Shown here in pieces: positions 25,866-35,010 of a DNA stretch of 64,000 nucleotides. The stretch lies in contig NZ_LUUB01000028.1 of NCBI RefSeq assembly GCF_001641635.1, positions 14,256-78,255 of the forward strand, in the 5' to 3' direction. A program made the translations under genes and the position numbers. The DNA is from Bradyrhizobium centrolobii. GTDB taxonomy: Bacteria > Pseudomonadota > Alphaproteobacteria > Rhizobiales > Xanthobacteraceae. The notes under the pieces were generated by a model. That model had not been told where the DNA came from, did not search any database, and saw only the letters and a program-made list of their open reading frames with translations. Position 1 is the first letter of the stretch. Each line of letters opens with the position of its first letter.

Positions 25866-26390
25866 TCAAATCTTCCCCGACACGTCCTTCTGCACGCGGT
25901 TGGCCATCTCGATCAGCCGCCGCCATGCTCGTTCAAGGAACGACATCACGCGATCCATGTCCTGGTCGCTCGGCAGCGGAATCTCGATCCTGCGGTCGCC
26001 CTCGGCGACCTTCGGCGGAGCCTTCTTCAACTGATCGGATTTCGGCAGCGCCTCGTCGACCTTGCCCGACGCGGTCGGCCCCGCCGCAAGCTCCGCCTTC
26101 AGCTTCTCGACCTCGGCCTGGAGCCTGCCGATCTCGGCGTCGAGCGCGGAACGTTCGTCGGGCACCGCGTAGCAGGCCCAGCCGACGCCGTCATTCGTGC
26201 ATGTCGAAACCGTGCCGGTGCGGGTATCGAGCCGCAGCACACCCTCGGGGATCGGGCTCATCGTGAAGCGGCCGTTTTCATTGTCGGGCGCGGATTGCGC
26301 GGCCACCGGCCCTCCGCCAATCGCAAGCATCGCGGCGACCACCGCCGCCAGGGCCCATGGTGTTGCGAATGACGTCGCTGCTGGTTTCAT
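25866..26390 (-). CDS. Exported coiled-coil protein of unknown function
   Basis: 174 residues from MKPAATSFATPWALAAVVAA, with GGAG before the ATG. A signal peptide ends at about residue 31 (GPVAAQ). The mature part opens with RFTMSPIPEGVLRLDTRTGT and VSTCTNDGVGWACYAVPDER, a small domain with two cysteines. A coiled coil follows (ALDAEIGRLQAEVEKLKAEL), then a linker and an amphipathic C-terminal helix MSFLERAWRRLIEMANRVQK. It is periplasmic or membrane-associated by inference, and no enzyme motif is seen. Confidence 0.8.
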   Translation of the reverse strand: MKPAATSFATPWALAAVVAAMLAIGGGPVAAQSAPDNENGRFTMSPIPEGVLRLDTRTGTVSTCTNDGVGWACYAVPDERSALDAEIGRLQAEVEKLKAELAAGPTASGKVDEALPKSDQLKKAPPKVAEGDRRIEIPLPSDQDMDRVMSFLERAWRRLIEMANRVQKDVSGKI

Positions 26391-26760
26391 TGCGCTGCTC
26401 CACCACGACGCGCCCGTGGCACACTGCAATTCTACACCCCCGCAAAACAACGCGCACGGCCTCGACGCGGAAAACGCACCTGCGGAATCAACGATCGCGA
26501 CGGTCAGTTTGATCCCGGAAACAGCGGCGAAAGCTCGACTGTGCCGGCATATCGCGACGCAAGCTGCTGCGGTGCGGCGTCACGCTGTGTGCGGCGCTGG
26601 CGCGCGCGGCAATATCACCAATCAAATCAACAGCATAACAGAACACGACGCAATCGTGACTTGGCTTGACTTGATTATGAGCGGTCAGTATGGTCCGCGC
26701 GGCTTTTAAGGGTGGTGGGCGTAATTTCCATTCAACCGCGACGTTTCGGGTCTTCGTTGC
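26391..26760. other. Region upstream of the ATP synthase F0 operon
   Basis: 370 bp without a credible gene. The part from about 26600 is clearly more AT-rich than its surroundings and contains the promoter-like sequence at 26666-26694 directed toward atpI. The left part holds the promoter of the exported coiled-coil protein, which I cannot place. Confidence 0.5.
26666..26694 (+). promoter_or_regulatory. Sigma-70-like promoter for the atpIBEF operon
   Basis: TTGACT (26666-26671), a 17 bp spacer and TATGGT (26689-26694) form a good housekeeping-type promoter, 66 bp upstream of the atpI ATG. Spacing and match are seen directly; use in vivo is inference. Confidence 0.55.
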
Positions 26761-27135
26761 ATGGCACAGGGCACGGGACACGGCGACAATGGAAGTGGCG
26801 ATAGATCGCCCGAGGAAGCTGCGCTTTCCGAACGGCTCGGAAGTCTTAATCAGCGGTTGTCCGAAATTCGCGACCGCAGGATCAAGACCGAGCAACCCGC
26901 AGGTGACGGTGGAGACGGAGCGGCCAGAGCCTCGGCGATGGCGCTTGGTTTCCGGTTATCCTCCGAGTTGATCGCCGGCGTCGTTGTCGGAGCGGGGATT
27001 GGCTGGGGGTTCGACCGCTTGCTGTCGACGTCGCCTTTCGGATTTATCGCGTTCACGCTGCTCGGCTTCGTGGCCGGCGTCGTGAATGTGGTGAGATCGG
27101 CGGGCGCGGGTCAAAACAGGCGCGGTGGTTCGTAG
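26761..27135 (+). CDS. atpI: ATP synthase protein I (AtpI/AtpZ-like)
   Basis: 124 residues. The N-terminal half is hydrophilic (LSERLGSLNQRLSEIRDRR). The C-terminal half has two membrane helices (LSSELIAGVVVGAGIGWGFD near 66-85 and FGFIAFTLLGFVAGVVNVV near 92-110), the AtpI pattern. AtpI helps assemble the c-ring of ATP synthase or supplies Mg2+, and is the usual first gene of F0 operons in this group. The gap to atpB is 108 bp and contains several GC hairpins. Confidence 0.9.
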   Translation: MAQGTGHGDNGSGDRSPEEAALSERLGSLNQRLSEIRDRRIKTEQPAGDGGDGAARASAMALGFRLSSELIAGVVVGAGIGWGFDRLLSTSPFGFIAFTLLGFVAGVVNVVRSAGAGQNRRGGS

Positions 27136-27243
27136 CCCCTCTGGCCAGAGCAATTGATCGTGCCGGCCTCGCCGGTACGGGCCGGCCCGGCCGGCCGACC
27201 GAGACCAGCCGGCTAGCCCGGCAGACCGAGAGATGCCGCGCGG

Positions 27244-27993
27244 ATGACAATCGACCCGATCCACCAGTTCAACATCGAGCCTCTCTTCACGATCGGCCAT
27301 ATCGGCAATCACACGATCGCCTTCACCAATTCGTCGCTCTACATGCTCGTGGCGGTCGCGGTGATCTCCATCCTGATGCTCGCCAGCGGCACGCAGCTCG
27401 TTCCCGGGCGCCTGCAGTCGGTCGCCGAAATCTCCTACGAATTCGTCGCCACCATGATCCGCAGCAACGCCGGCGCGGAAGGCATGAAGTTCTTCCCGCT
27501 GATCTTCTCGCTGTTCATGTTCATCTGCGTCTCGAACCTGGTGGGCATCATCCCCTACACCTTCACGGTCTCGAGCCACCTGATCGTCACCGCGGCGCTC
27601 GCGCTGCTGGTCTTCTTCACCGTCCTGATCTACGGCGTCTACAAGAACGGCCTGAAATTCTTCAAGATTTTCGTTCCCCACGGCGTCCCCGGCTACATCC
27701 TGCCGCTGGTGATGTTCATCGAGATCCTGTCCTTCTTCCTGCGCCCGGTCTCCCACAGCGTCCGTCTCTTCGCCAACATGCTGGCGGGCCACATCGCGCT
27801 GAAGGTGTTCGCGGGCTTCGTCGCCATGCTCGGCGTCTCGCTCGGCGCCATCGGCTGGATCGGCGGCGTGATGCCGCTGGCGCTCACGGTCGCGCTCACA
27901 GCGCTGGAACTCCTGGTCGCGTTCCTCCAGGCCTACGTGTTCGCGATCCTGACCTGCATCTACCTCAACGACGCCCTTCATCCCGGACACTGA
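27244..27993 (+). CDS. atpB: F0F1 ATP synthase subunit a
   Basis: 249 residues, normal length. Five or six membrane helices. The essential proton-channel arginine is R174 in [13 protein letters not shown], and the C-terminal helix [20 protein letters not shown] is typical. It forms the two half-channels against the c-ring in the inner membrane. It lies between atpI and atpE in the conserved rhizobial order. Confidence 0.97.
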   Translation: MTIDPIHQFNIEPLFTIGHIGNHTIAFTNSSLYMLVAVAVISILMLASGTQLVPGRLQSVAEISYEFVATMIRSNAGAEGMKFFPLIFSLFMFICVSNLVGIIPYTFTVSSHLIVTAALALLVFFTVLIYGVYKNGLKFFKIFVPHGVPGYILPLVMFIEILSFFLRPVSHSVRLFANMLAGHIALKVFAGFVAMLGVSLGAIGWIGGVMPLALTVALTALELLVAFLQAYVFAILTCIYLNDALHPGH

Positions 27994-28047
27994 GCGGTCC
28001 GGGGAATTTCCCACCCACAACGCAATCTTTCTTCCAAGGAGTCTAAA

Positions 28048-28278
28048 ATGGATCCGGCAGCAGCAAAACTTATCGGCGCGGGCATCGCGTGCATCGGCAT
28101 GGGCGGTGCGGGCGTCGGTGTGGGCGTGATCTTCGGCAACTACCTCGCCGCAGCGGTGCGCAATCCGTCGGCTGCTCAGGGCCAGTTCGGCAACCTGATC
28201 TTCGGCTTCGCCGTGACCGAAGCGCTCGGCATCTTCTCGCTGCTGATCGCGCTGCTGCTGCTGTTCGTTCCGCTCTGA
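28048..28278 (+). CDS. atpE: F0F1 ATP synthase subunit c
   Basis: 76 residues with two helices and the polar RNPSAAQGQ loop. The proton-carrying carboxylate is E58 in [11 protein letters not shown] strong ribosome site (AAGGAG, 8-9 bases before the ATG) fits the high copy number needed for a c-ring. The glycine-rich first helix ([14 protein letters not shown]) is the ring-packing face. Confidence 0.97.
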   Translation: MDPAAAKLIGAGIACIGMGGAGVGVGVIFGNYLAAAVRNPSAAQGQFGNLIFGFAVTEALGIFSLLIALLLLFVPL

Positions 28279-28346
28279 GAACGACGTTTTTCGCGCCGTT
28301 CCATGCTTCAATGGGACGGCGCGCCTGACAGCAACAGGAGATCTCC

Positions 28347-28913
28347 ATGGCTGAGAGTCATGGCGGCGCAAAAGGTCCGACGGCGGGCGCTCACACCGAG
28401 GCTGACGGTGGTCACCACGGTGGCGGCTTTCCGCCGTTCGAGAGCAGCACCTTTGCTTCGCAACTGGTGTCGCTCGCGATCTTCTTCGTCGTTCTTTATG
28501 TAATCGTGTCCAAGCTCGCTCTGCCGCGCATCGGCGGTGCGATCGAGGCGCGTCAGAACAAGATCGAGGGCGACCTCGCCGAAGCGCAGAAGCTGAAGGA
28601 CCAGTCCGACGCGGCGCTGAAGGCCTATGAAGGCGAGCTCGCGTCGGCGCGCGCGCGGGCTCAGGCGATCGGCAACGAGACCCGCGAAAAGCTGAATGCG
28701 CAGGCGGAAGCCGAGCGCAAGGCGCTGGAAGAGCAGTTGGCGGCCAAGCTCGCCGGGGCGGAGAAGACCATCGCCTCGACCCGCGAGACCGCCATGAGCA
28801 ACGTCCGCGGCATCGCGGCCGATGCGGCCGGCACGATCGTGCAGCAGCTCTCGGGCGTCGTTCCGGATGCGGCGTCGGTCAAGGCCGCGATCGATGCGTC
28901 CCTGAAAGGTTAG
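28347..28913 (+). CDS. atpF2: F0F1 ATP synthase subunit b' (second b-type stator)
   Basis: 188 residues. A hydrophilic N-terminal extension of about 40 residues, rich in Gly and His, precedes one membrane helix ([20 protein letters not shown]). A long alpha-helical arm with heptad character follows. As in photosynthetic bacteria and rhizobia, the stator is a b/b' heterodimer, and this copy with the longer N-terminus lies first. The gap to the next gene is only 5 bp. Confidence 0.95.
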   Translation: MAESHGGAKGPTAGAHTEADGGHHGGGFPPFESSTFASQLVSLAIFFVVLYVIVSKLALPRIGGAIEARQNKIEGDLAEAQKLKDQSDAALKAYEGELASARARAQAIGNETREKLNAQAEAERKALEEQLAAKLAGAEKTIASTRETAMSNVRGIAADAAGTIVQQLSGVVPDAASVKAAIDASLKG

Positions 28914-28918
28914 TCGAT

Positions 28919-29404
28919 ATGTTCCTCGAACCTGAGTTTTGGGTCGCCGTCGCCTTCGTGGTCCTGATGGTGATCTTCGGCTATCTCGGCATCTTCAAAA
29001 CCGTGATGTCGACGCTCGACAATCGCGCCGTCCGTATCAAGGCCGAGCTCGACGACGCAGAGCGACTCAAGCAAGAGGCCGCCAAGGTGCTCGCCGACTA
29101 CAAGGCGCGCAGCGCCACGGCCGAGCGCGAGGCCGCCGACATCATCGCCAACGCCAGGGCCGAAGCCGAGCGCATCGCGGCCGAAGCGAAAGCGAAGATG
29201 GAAGACTTCGTCGCCCGCCGCACCAAGACCGCGGAGGGCAAGATCGCCCTCGCCGAGGCCCAGGCGCTGGCCGACGTCCGTGCCGCAGCCGCGGAAGCCG
29301 CCGTCCAGGCCGCCTCGACGATCCTGTCGCAGTCGGTCAAGGGCCAGGTCGCCGACGACCTGCTCGCCAAGGGCATCACCGAGGTTCGGCAGAAGCTGAA
29401 CTGA
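28919..29404 (+). CDS. atpF: F0F1 ATP synthase subunit b
   Basis: 161 residues. The N-terminal membrane helix [20 protein letters not shown] (residues about 6-25) is followed by a long charged helix with Ala/Glu/Lys heptads ([20 protein letters not shown]) that dimerises with b' to form the peripheral stalk. It is the last gene of the operon, with a strong terminator 20 bp after its stop. The F1 genes (delta, alpha, gamma, beta, epsilon) are not in this window. Confidence 0.95.
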   Translation: MFLEPEFWVAVAFVVLMVIFGYLGIFKTVMSTLDNRAVRIKAELDDAERLKQEAAKVLADYKARSATAEREAADIIANARAEAERIAAEAKAKMEDFVARRTKTAEGKIALAEAQALADVRAAAAEAAVQAASTILSQSVKGQVADDLLAKGITEVRQKLN

Positions 29405-29424
29405 GGGCGTCGCCTTCACCAATG

Positions 29425-29456
29425 AAAAAGCCGGCGCGAAAGCGCCGGCTTTTTTG
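29425..29456 (+). terminator. Rho-independent terminator of the F0 operon
   Basis: AAAAAGCCGGCGC-GAAA-GCGCCGGCTTTTTT is a perfect stem with a GAAA tetraloop, flanked by A and T runs. It lies 20 bp after the atpF stop and could work in both directions. Confidence 0.95.
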
Positions 29457-29487
29457 TTTGATGGCAATCCATGAGGACTGAACTGCT

Positions 29488-29612
29488 CTCGTGTCCCGGA
29501 CGCGGCGCGGCATGAAATGACGCGACGCAGAGCCGGGACCCATGCGCTCGTGACGACTGGGCCCCGGCTCTGCGGTGCACCGCTAAGCGCTGCACCGCGT
29601 CCGGGGCACGAG
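29488..29612. repeat. Palindromic repeat between atpF and the exported protein gene
   Basis: The ends CTCGTGTCCCGGACGCGG and CCGCGTCCGGGGCACGAG are complementary. An inner pair GCAGAGCCGGGACCCATGCG and GGGCCCCGGCTCTGCGGTGC is also complementary. It makes an about 125 bp double hairpin between convergent genes. Confidence 0.8.
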
Positions 29613-29614
29613 AC

Positions 29615-30271
29615 CTACTTCTTCCGCGCTCTCGGCTTCGGTTCGGGCGACAGAGCCTGCGGGTCGAAACCGACATAGAAGATGTACGAATCGGCCACTG
29701 CGGCCGAGGGCATCGGATAGACGATATCCTCGGCGACGAAGGTGAAGGGCACGCTGCCGCCTTCCGGCAGCTCGACCGTGGTCCGGTAGGCCTTCGAGGC
29801 GATCACCTTCTCGCCGACGCCGCCCTGCACGACGGCGACGCGCAAGGGGACCTCGATCGAGCTCGGCGCGCCGGCGGGGCCCGCGATGACGCGGCCCTGG
29901 ATGCCGACCCGCGCGGTGATCTCGCCTCCGTTGCGGACGCATTCGCGCGCCATCTTGGTGATGGTGGCCTGGAAGCGTACGTCATTGCCGACGGCCTGTT
30001 TGCCGGGGGCCGCGGCCGCATAAGTGGACGCGCCGGCGCGGACGGTGACCTGAGGACAATCGACGTCGTCATCGGCCGGCGGCTGGCCCGGGGCGGGCGC
30101 CGGCTTGGTCTCGGCAGGCGCGTCGGACTTGCCTCCGAACAGGCTCTTGAAGCGGTCGGTGAGCGACTGCGCCGCGACCGGCGAGACGGAAGCAAGCGCA
30201 ACTGACAGCGCCAGCGCGATCACCGGACCTCGCCGCAGCGCATTCCGCGATGATCGAAGCTCCTTCACCAT
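29615..30271 (-). CDS. Exported protein of unknown function
   Basis: 218 residues. A signal peptide (VIALALSVALASVSPVAAQS, cleavage near residue 35) is followed by a Pro/Ala/Lys-rich linker and a C-terminal domain (about 70-205). That domain has VDCPQVTVRAGASTYAAAAP near its start and VPFTFVAEDIVYPMPSAAVA near its end, suggesting a beta-sandwich in the periplasm. Two cysteines (CPQ and ECVRNGG) might form a disulfide. I know the type as a conserved rhizobial envelope protein without assigned function. It is monocistronic, with a repeat at its 3' side. Confidence 0.78.
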   Translation of the reverse strand: MVKELRSSRNALRRGPVIALALSVALASVSPVAAQSLTDRFKSLFGGKSDAPAETKPAPAPGQPPADDDVDCPQVTVRAGASTYAAAAPGKQAVGNDVRFQATITKMARECVRNGGEITARVGIQGRVIAGPAGAPSSIEVPLRVAVVQGGVGEKVIASKAYRTTVELPEGGSVPFTFVAEDIVYPMPSAAVADSYIFYVGFDPQALSPEPKPRARKK

Positions 30272-30399
30272 GAACGGCCGTACTCCATGACAATGTCCCG
30301 GCTCGAGGCCGGCTGGTTGCGCGTTATATCGTCAAAATCGGCGAACCCAAGGCAGGAAAGAGGGCGGCGAAGTCGACTTTGGCCGCATGGACGCCCGGC

Positions 30400-30987
30400 T
30401 CAGCCGCGGAAATCCTCGTGCAGCAGGCCGAACAGCAGGTGGTCCTGCCAGACCCCGTTGATGCAGAGATAGCGGCGCGCCAGCCCCTCGCGGGAGAAGC
30501 CGCATTTCTCGAGCACCCGGATCGACGGCGCGTTGGTGGGGATGCAGGCGGCCTCGACCCGGTGCAGGTTGAGTTCGCCGAACAGCGTCGGCAACAGCAC
30601 CCGCAGCGCCGCCGTCATGTAGCCGCGATGGGCGTAGGGCTGGCCGACCCAGTAGCCGATGGTGCCGGCCTGCACGATGCCGCGCCGGACATTGGCGAGC
30701 GTGATGCCGCCGACCATGGCGCTGTCGAGCTCGCGGAAGATCAGGAACGGATAGGAGCGGTCGGCGGCGATATCCTCGGCATAGCGGCGCAGGCGGCGGC
30801 GGAAGCCGGACCGGGTGAGATCGTCCGAAGGCCAGATCGGCTCCCAGGGCGTGAGATAGTCGCGGCTGCTCTCGCGCAGATGGGCCCATTGCAGGAAGTC
30901 CGACATTTGCGGGGCACGCAGCAACAGCCCGTTGCCGCGCGGCGCGAGGGCGGCGGGTCCACTGGATGGCAGGCGAAAGAGGGCCAT
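30400..30987 (-). CDS. GNAT acetyltransferase, RimJ/RimL type
   Basis: 195 residues. The GNAT motif A region is clear (TIGYWVGQPYAHRGYMTAAL near 106-126, with the acetyl-CoA-binding Q/R-x-x-G-x pattern degenerated to QPYAHRGY). The RimJ/RimL ending NAPSIRVLEKCGFSREGLAR and INGVWQDHLLFGLLHEDF is also clear. These enzymes N-acetylate ribosomal protein termini or similar targets in the cytoplasm. It follows the M16 peptidase gene by 39 bp on the same strand, so it is probably in the thrC operon. Confidence 0.9.
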   Translation of the reverse strand: MALFRLPSSGPAALAPRGNGLLLRAPQMSDFLQWAHLRESSRDYLTPWEPIWPSDDLTRSGFRRRLRRYAEDIAADRSYPFLIFRELDSAMVGGITLANVRRGIVQAGTIGYWVGQPYAHRGYMTAALRVLLPTLFGELNLHRVEAACIPTNAPSIRVLEKCGFSREGLARRYLCINGVWQDHLLFGLLHEDFRG

Positions 30988-31026
30988 GGTGATGCTTCCG
31001 GGGGGCGGGGCGCCGTCGCGCGGCTC

Positions 31027-32316
31027 CTAATGCAGCCGTGCCTTGGCGCGCGCCCGGGTCAATCCTTCCGCAAAAGACACCGCCGTGTCCAGCCCCCTGC
31101 CGCTGCCCAATGCAACCACCGCGGGACGGCTCCGCGAAAGCAGTGCACGCGCCGCATCGCGCGTCGATTCGACATTGACGGCGTCGATCCGGGCCACCAG
31201 TTCCTGCACCGTCTGCGGCCGCCCATAGGCCAGCACGTGCCGGGCAAGCTGCTCGGCGCGCGAAGAGCAGCTCTCCAGCGCCATCAGGAGGCCCGCCTTC
31301 ATCTGCGCCTTGGCCCGCGCCACCTCGGCTTCGGTGAGCGTCTCCACCGAATCATTCATGATGTCGACGACGACTTCCATCATCTCGGGCGCATCGGCCG
31401 GGTCGGTGCCGGTGTAGAGGCCGAAGAAGCCGGTATCGGCATAGGGCGCGTGGAAGGTGTAGATCGAGTAGCAGAGACCACGCTTCTCACGCACCTCCTG
31501 GAACAGCCGCGACGACATTCCGCCGCCGAGGACGTTGGTGAAGACCTGGAGCGAGAACAGCGACGAATCGGTCTGCGGCACGCCTTCCAGCGCCAGCGTG
31601 AGATGCGCCTGCTCGAGCTCGCGATGCACCACCTTGGCGCCGCCCTGGCCGAAGGTCGCCGCCTGCGGCTTCGGGCCCGCCGCCGCCTCGAAGCTCGCAA
31701 ACCGCTTCTCGACCTCGGCGACGACCTGCTTGTGATCGACGGCGCCGGCGGCCGCCACCACCATGTCGGGGCCGCGGTAATGCGTCGAGAGATAGCCGCG
31801 CAGCATGTCGCGGTTGAAGCCGCGCAGCGTCTTCGCCGTGCCTAGCAGCGAGCGGCCCATCGGCTGGTCCGGATAGCAGAGCTCGTTGAGGTGCTCGAAC
31901 ACAACATCGTCGGGCGTGTCCTGGGCCGCGCCGATCTCCTGCACGATGACGTTCTTCTCGCGCTCGAGCTCCTCCGGCTCGAAGGCGGGATTGGCGAGGA
32001 TGTCGGCAAGCACGTCGAGCGCGAGCGGCACGTCGGCCTTCATCACCCGCGCATAATAGGATGTCGTCTCGGTCGAGGTGCCGGCATTGAGGTCGCCGCC
32101 GACGGCCTCGATCTCCTCGACGATCTCGCGCGAGGAACGCCGCGTTGTGCCCTTGAACGCCATGTGCTCGAGCAGATGCGAAATCCCGTGCTCATTCGGC
32201 TTCTCGTCGCGGCCGCCGACGCCGGCCCAGACGCCGAGCGCGGCGGTCTCGACGTGAGGCATGTTGTCGGTGACGATGGTGAGGCCGGACGGAAGCTTGG
32301 AAATCTCGACGCTCAT
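31027..32316 (-). CDS. M16 family zinc metallopeptidase (processing-peptidase-like)
   Basis: 429 residues, one full M16 unit. The inverted zinc motif HLLEH is at 47-51 (H47, E50 catalytic, H51), with the distal glutamate region about 75 residues later (VIVQEIGAAQDTPDD). The C-terminal lobe has GGGMSSRLFQEVREKRGLCY. It resembles mitochondrial processing peptidase beta and bacterial PqqL/YmxG-type enzymes, and probably degrades peptides or small proteins. Its ATG overlaps the thrC stop as ATGA, so the two are translationally coupled. Confidence 0.93.
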   Translation of the reverse strand: MSVEISKLPSGLTIVTDNMPHVETAALGVWAGVGGRDEKPNEHGISHLLEHMAFKGTTRRSSREIVEEIEAVGGDLNAGTSTETTSYYARVMKADVPLALDVLADILANPAFEPEELEREKNVIVQEIGAAQDTPDDVVFEHLNELCYPDQPMGRSLLGTAKTLRGFNRDMLRGYLSTHYRGPDMVVAAAGAVDHKQVVAEVEKRFASFEAAAGPKPQAATFGQGGAKVVHRELEQAHLTLALEGVPQTDSSLFSLQVFTNVLGGGMSSRLFQEVREKRGLCYSIYTFHAPYADTGFFGLYTGTDPADAPEMMEVVVDIMNDSVETLTEAEVARAKAQMKAGLLMALESCSSRAEQLARHVLAYGRPQTVQELVARIDAVNVESTRDAARALLSRSRPAVVALGSGRGLDTAVSFAEGLTRARAKARLH

Positions 32317-33731
32317 CCGGCTACTCCCTGTTTTGCGGCGCGGCTGATCGACAGCACGAACCGCTCGACCTCGGCCTGATCGTTCTTCATCACCTTCATG
32401 TGTTCGGATTTGGTCATCAATCCATCGAGCCAGGCCGGCAGTTGCGGCCGCTGGCCGCAGGCCGCCTCCACCGCATCGGGGAATTTGGCCGGATGGGCGG
32501 TGGAGAGCACGATACCGGGCACGGTCGTGTCGGTGGTGTCGCGGTCCGCCACCGCCAGCGCCACCGCGGTGTGGGGGTCGACGAGCTCGCCGGCCTCGCG
32601 CCACGCTGCACGGATCGCAGCCGCAGTCTCGGTTTCGTCGGCGCGTCCGGCGTCGAACTCCTCGCGGACCGCCGCGAGCATGGCATCGGGCAGGACGAAG
32701 CGCCCCGACTGTTTCAGCGAGTCCATCAGACGGCGCACCGCGGCCGCATCGCGCCGGCTCGCTTCGAACAGCAGCCGCTCGAAGTTCGAGGAGATCTGGA
32801 TGTCCATCGACGGCGAGGTCGTGGCGTGCACCTCGCGCACCTCGTAGATCCCGGTCTTGAGCGTGCGCGCGAGGATGTCGTTGACGTTGGCGGCGATGTG
32901 CAGGGTCCGCACTGGCAGGCCCATGCGCTTGGCGACGTAACCGGCAAAGATGTCGCCGAAATTGCCGGTCGGGACGACGAAATCCACTGCGCGCGCCGGC
33001 GCGCCGACCGCGACCGCGGAGGTGAAGTAGTAGACCACCTGCGCCACGATGCGCGCCCAGTTGATTGAATTGACACCTGACAGCGCGGTCGCATCGCGGA
33101 AACGGTGATTGTTGAACATCCCCTTCACGAGCGCCTGGCAATCGTCGAACGTGCCTTCGATGGCGAGCGCGTGGACGTTGCCCGCACCCGTCGTCGTCAT
33201 CATCCGCTGCTGCACCTCGGAGATGCGCCCGTGCGGGAACAGCACGATGAGATCGACATTCTCCAGCCCCGCGAACGCTTCGACCGCGGCGCCGCCGGTG
33301 TCGCCGGAGGTCGCGACCACGATTGTGGTACGCTCACCGCGCTTGGCGAGCACGTGATCCATCAGCCGCGAGATCAGCTGCATCGCCACGTCCTTGAAGG
33401 CGAGCGTCGGACCGTGGAACAACTCCAGCACGAACTGATGCGGCGACATCTGGCGCAGCGGCACCACCGCCGGATGGCGGAAGGTGGCATAGGCCTCGTT
33501 CGCCATGCGGCCGAGCTCGGCATCCGAAATCTCGCCGCCGGTGAACGGGCGGATCACGTCGACCGCGACCTCCCAATAGGGACGGCCGAAGAAGCCCGCG
33601 ATCGTCTCAGGCGAAAGTTGCGGCCAGGTCACCGGCACGTAGAGGCCGCCGTCACGGGCAAGCCCGGTCAGCATCACGTCGCAGAAGCCGAGTTCGGGGG
33701 CCTCGCCCCGGGTCGAGATATAACGAGTCAA
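32313..33731 (-). CDS. thrC: Threonine synthase
   Basis: 472 residues, the longer bacterial type. It converts O-phosphohomoserine to threonine with PLP. The N-terminus MTRYISTRGEAPELGFCDVM, the PLP-lysine stretch FHGPTLAFKDVAMQLISRLM (K near 112) and the phosphate-binding loop VATSGDTGGAAVEAF are all complete. It leads a run thrC - M16 peptidase - acetyltransferase on the minus strand, an arrangement familiar from Bradyrhizobium. Confidence 0.96.
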   Translation of the reverse strand: MTRYISTRGEAPELGFCDVMLTGLARDGGLYVPVTWPQLSPETIAGFFGRPYWEVAVDVIRPFTGGEISDAELGRMANEAYATFRHPAVVPLRQMSPHQFVLELFHGPTLAFKDVAMQLISRLMDHVLAKRGERTTIVVATSGDTGGAAVEAFAGLENVDLIVLFPHGRISEVQQRMMTTTGAGNVHALAIEGTFDDCQALVKGMFNNHRFRDATALSGVNSINWARIVAQVVYYFTSAVAVGAPARAVDFVVPTGNFGDIFAGYVAKRMGLPVRTLHIAANVNDILARTLKTGIYEVREVHATTSPSMDIQISSNFERLLFEASRRDAAAVRRLMDSLKQSGRFVLPDAMLAAVREEFDAGRADETETAAAIRAAWREAGELVDPHTAVALAVADRDTTDTTVPGIVLSTAHPAKFPDAVEAACGQRPQLPAWLDGLMTKSEHMKVMKNDQAEVERFVLSISRAAKQGVAG

Positions 33732-34280
33732 AACCGCCCTCCAAAGGCCGGCCCAAGACTGAGCTTGCGCCTTAAGCCTTTGATTTCATGATATTCCTAG
33801 TTCTTTAGCCAGAGGCTTTGTCGGCACCATAAAGTGTTTTGCGGCCTCGGGAAACCGCTTCCCGCTCCACGAGAGCGACCACGAAAAAGGGCTGCGGCGA
33901 TGCCGCAGCCCTCTCTTGGAAGGTCTGTCGTTGACAATTGTGCAGACCGCTTTTGCCTCGTCGGGGTCGCCTACCCCTTGAACTATTCCCGCGAGCTTCC
34001 TTCGCCTGTCATCGGATCGTCAAGGACAAAAACGACGTGCCGCGGCAAATGTTCCTATTTTTCCCGACGCCCACTTGATCGCGACCGCCTGCAAGCCGGC
34101 ACAGACCGCTGCCAATTTGCCGTTTTGTCCCGATCATTCGGGCAAGGTCAGGAACAAAGGCGGCGCCGGCTGATTGTGTCGGCGGACGGTGTCCGTCTTG
34201 TCCGACCGAAAAGCGGCATCGATCCCCGCCGACCGAGCCGGCTGCATCCCCGAGCAGCCGGTTCGGTCTCTGCGGAAATG
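33732..34280. other. 549 bp intergenic region with a minus-strand terminator and possible small RNA
   Basis: No credible protein gene. Read on the minus strand it contains GGTCTG (about 33946-33951) and CAGACC (about 33921-33926) that can pair around GACAATTG-containing sequence, then a strong terminator at 33884-33912. This could be the 3' end of a small RNA that starts inside the region, or of the long 3' untranslated region of the response regulator gene (stop at 34281). The 152 bp between terminator and thrC hold the thrC promoter. Confidence 0.45.
33884..33912 (-). terminator. Strong rho-independent terminator upstream of thrC
   Basis: On the minus strand AGGGCTGCGGC-ATC-GCCGCAGCCCT (11 perfect pairs) is followed by TTTT and then CG. 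It is 370 bases downstream of the response-regulator stop and 152 bases before thrC. Confidence 0.9.
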
Positions 34281-34925
34281 TCAATTCATGCCGATTTCGA
34301 CGGCGATCCGGATCAGGTCAGAATGGTTCTTGGCGCCAAGCTTCTGCTTGAGCAGGGACGTGGTGTTGGCGACCGTCTTGTAGGAGATGCCAAGCGCCTC
34401 GGCGACCTCGACAATCTTGTCGCCGCGCCCGAGCAGGCGGAGAATTTCGAGCTCCCGCGGCGTCATCTGCGAAGCCGGATTGGCCTTGATCGCGGCGCCC
34501 GAGAACGTCACGGCCTCGGCAAGCTGCGGCGAGATGAAATTGTCGCCCGCGACCACCTTGCGCACCGCCTTCAGCAGGATCCTGGGGTCGTCGCCCTTGG
34601 AGACATAGCCCTGCGCGCCGAGCTCGACCGCCCGCACCACGAAGGCCGGATCGTCGTTCATGCTGAACATGATGATCTTGGCGTCCGGGTCGTCCTTGCG
34701 GATCCGCCGCATCAGCTCGAAGCCCGAGACGTCCGGCAGGCTGATATCGATGACCGTCACGTCGGGACGCTTGCTGATATAGGCGCGATGGCCGGATTTG
34801 GCGTCGCTCGCCTCGTCGATGCGGATCGACTGATCCGAGGCGAACAGGGTCCGGCAACCGGACAGGACCACGGGATGGTCGTCGACGATCAGGACCCTGG
34901 TTGCGGGCTTGGCGGTATCTTGCAT
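34281..34925 (-). CDS. NarL/FixJ-family response regulator
   Basis: 214 residues from MQDTAKPATRVLIVDDHPVV; an earlier in-frame start would overlap the divergent kinase promoter region. The receiver has acidic DD near 16 and the phospho-acceptor Asp in VTVIDISLPDVSG. The LuxR-type DNA-binding domain is at about 148-205 (MTPRELEILRLLGRGDKIVE, then VAEALGISYKTVANTTSLLK). It is divergent from the histidine kinase at 35011 with 85 bp between, so they form a two-component pair. The regulon is not evident. Confidence 0.93.
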   Translation of the reverse strand: MQDTAKPATRVLIVDDHPVVLSGCRTLFASDQSIRIDEASDAKSGHRAYISKRPDVTVIDISLPDVSGFELMRRIRKDDPDAKIIMFSMNDDPAFVVRAVELGAQGYVSKGDDPRILLKAVRKVVAGDNFISPQLAEAVTFSGAAIKANPASQMTPRELEILRLLGRGDKIVEVAEALGISYKTVANTTSLLKQKLGAKNHSDLIRIAVEIGMN

Positions 34926-35010
34926 CGCGCGCTCTCGTTTTTTGAACTCATAAACCGGCGGGAACAAATGGAAAGAGAGAATCCCGCCATAACGCGTTAG
35001 AATTGACCTA

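Noticed and set aside
27136..27243. GC hairpins between atpI and atpB as a riboswitch
   Set aside because: Several overlapping short GC palindromes (GCCGGCC units) but no conserved aptamer pattern and no terminator T run; more likely simple GC-rich leader structure.
34009..34284. A 91-codon minus-strand frame just after the response regulator
   Set aside because: Composition and lack of a ribosome site argue against coding; the region is better explained as an untranslated stretch or small RNA.
33834..35000. A 388-codon plus-strand frame upstream of the histidine kinase
   Set aside because: It runs antisense through the response regulator and through non-coding sequence and has no recognisable domain or start site.
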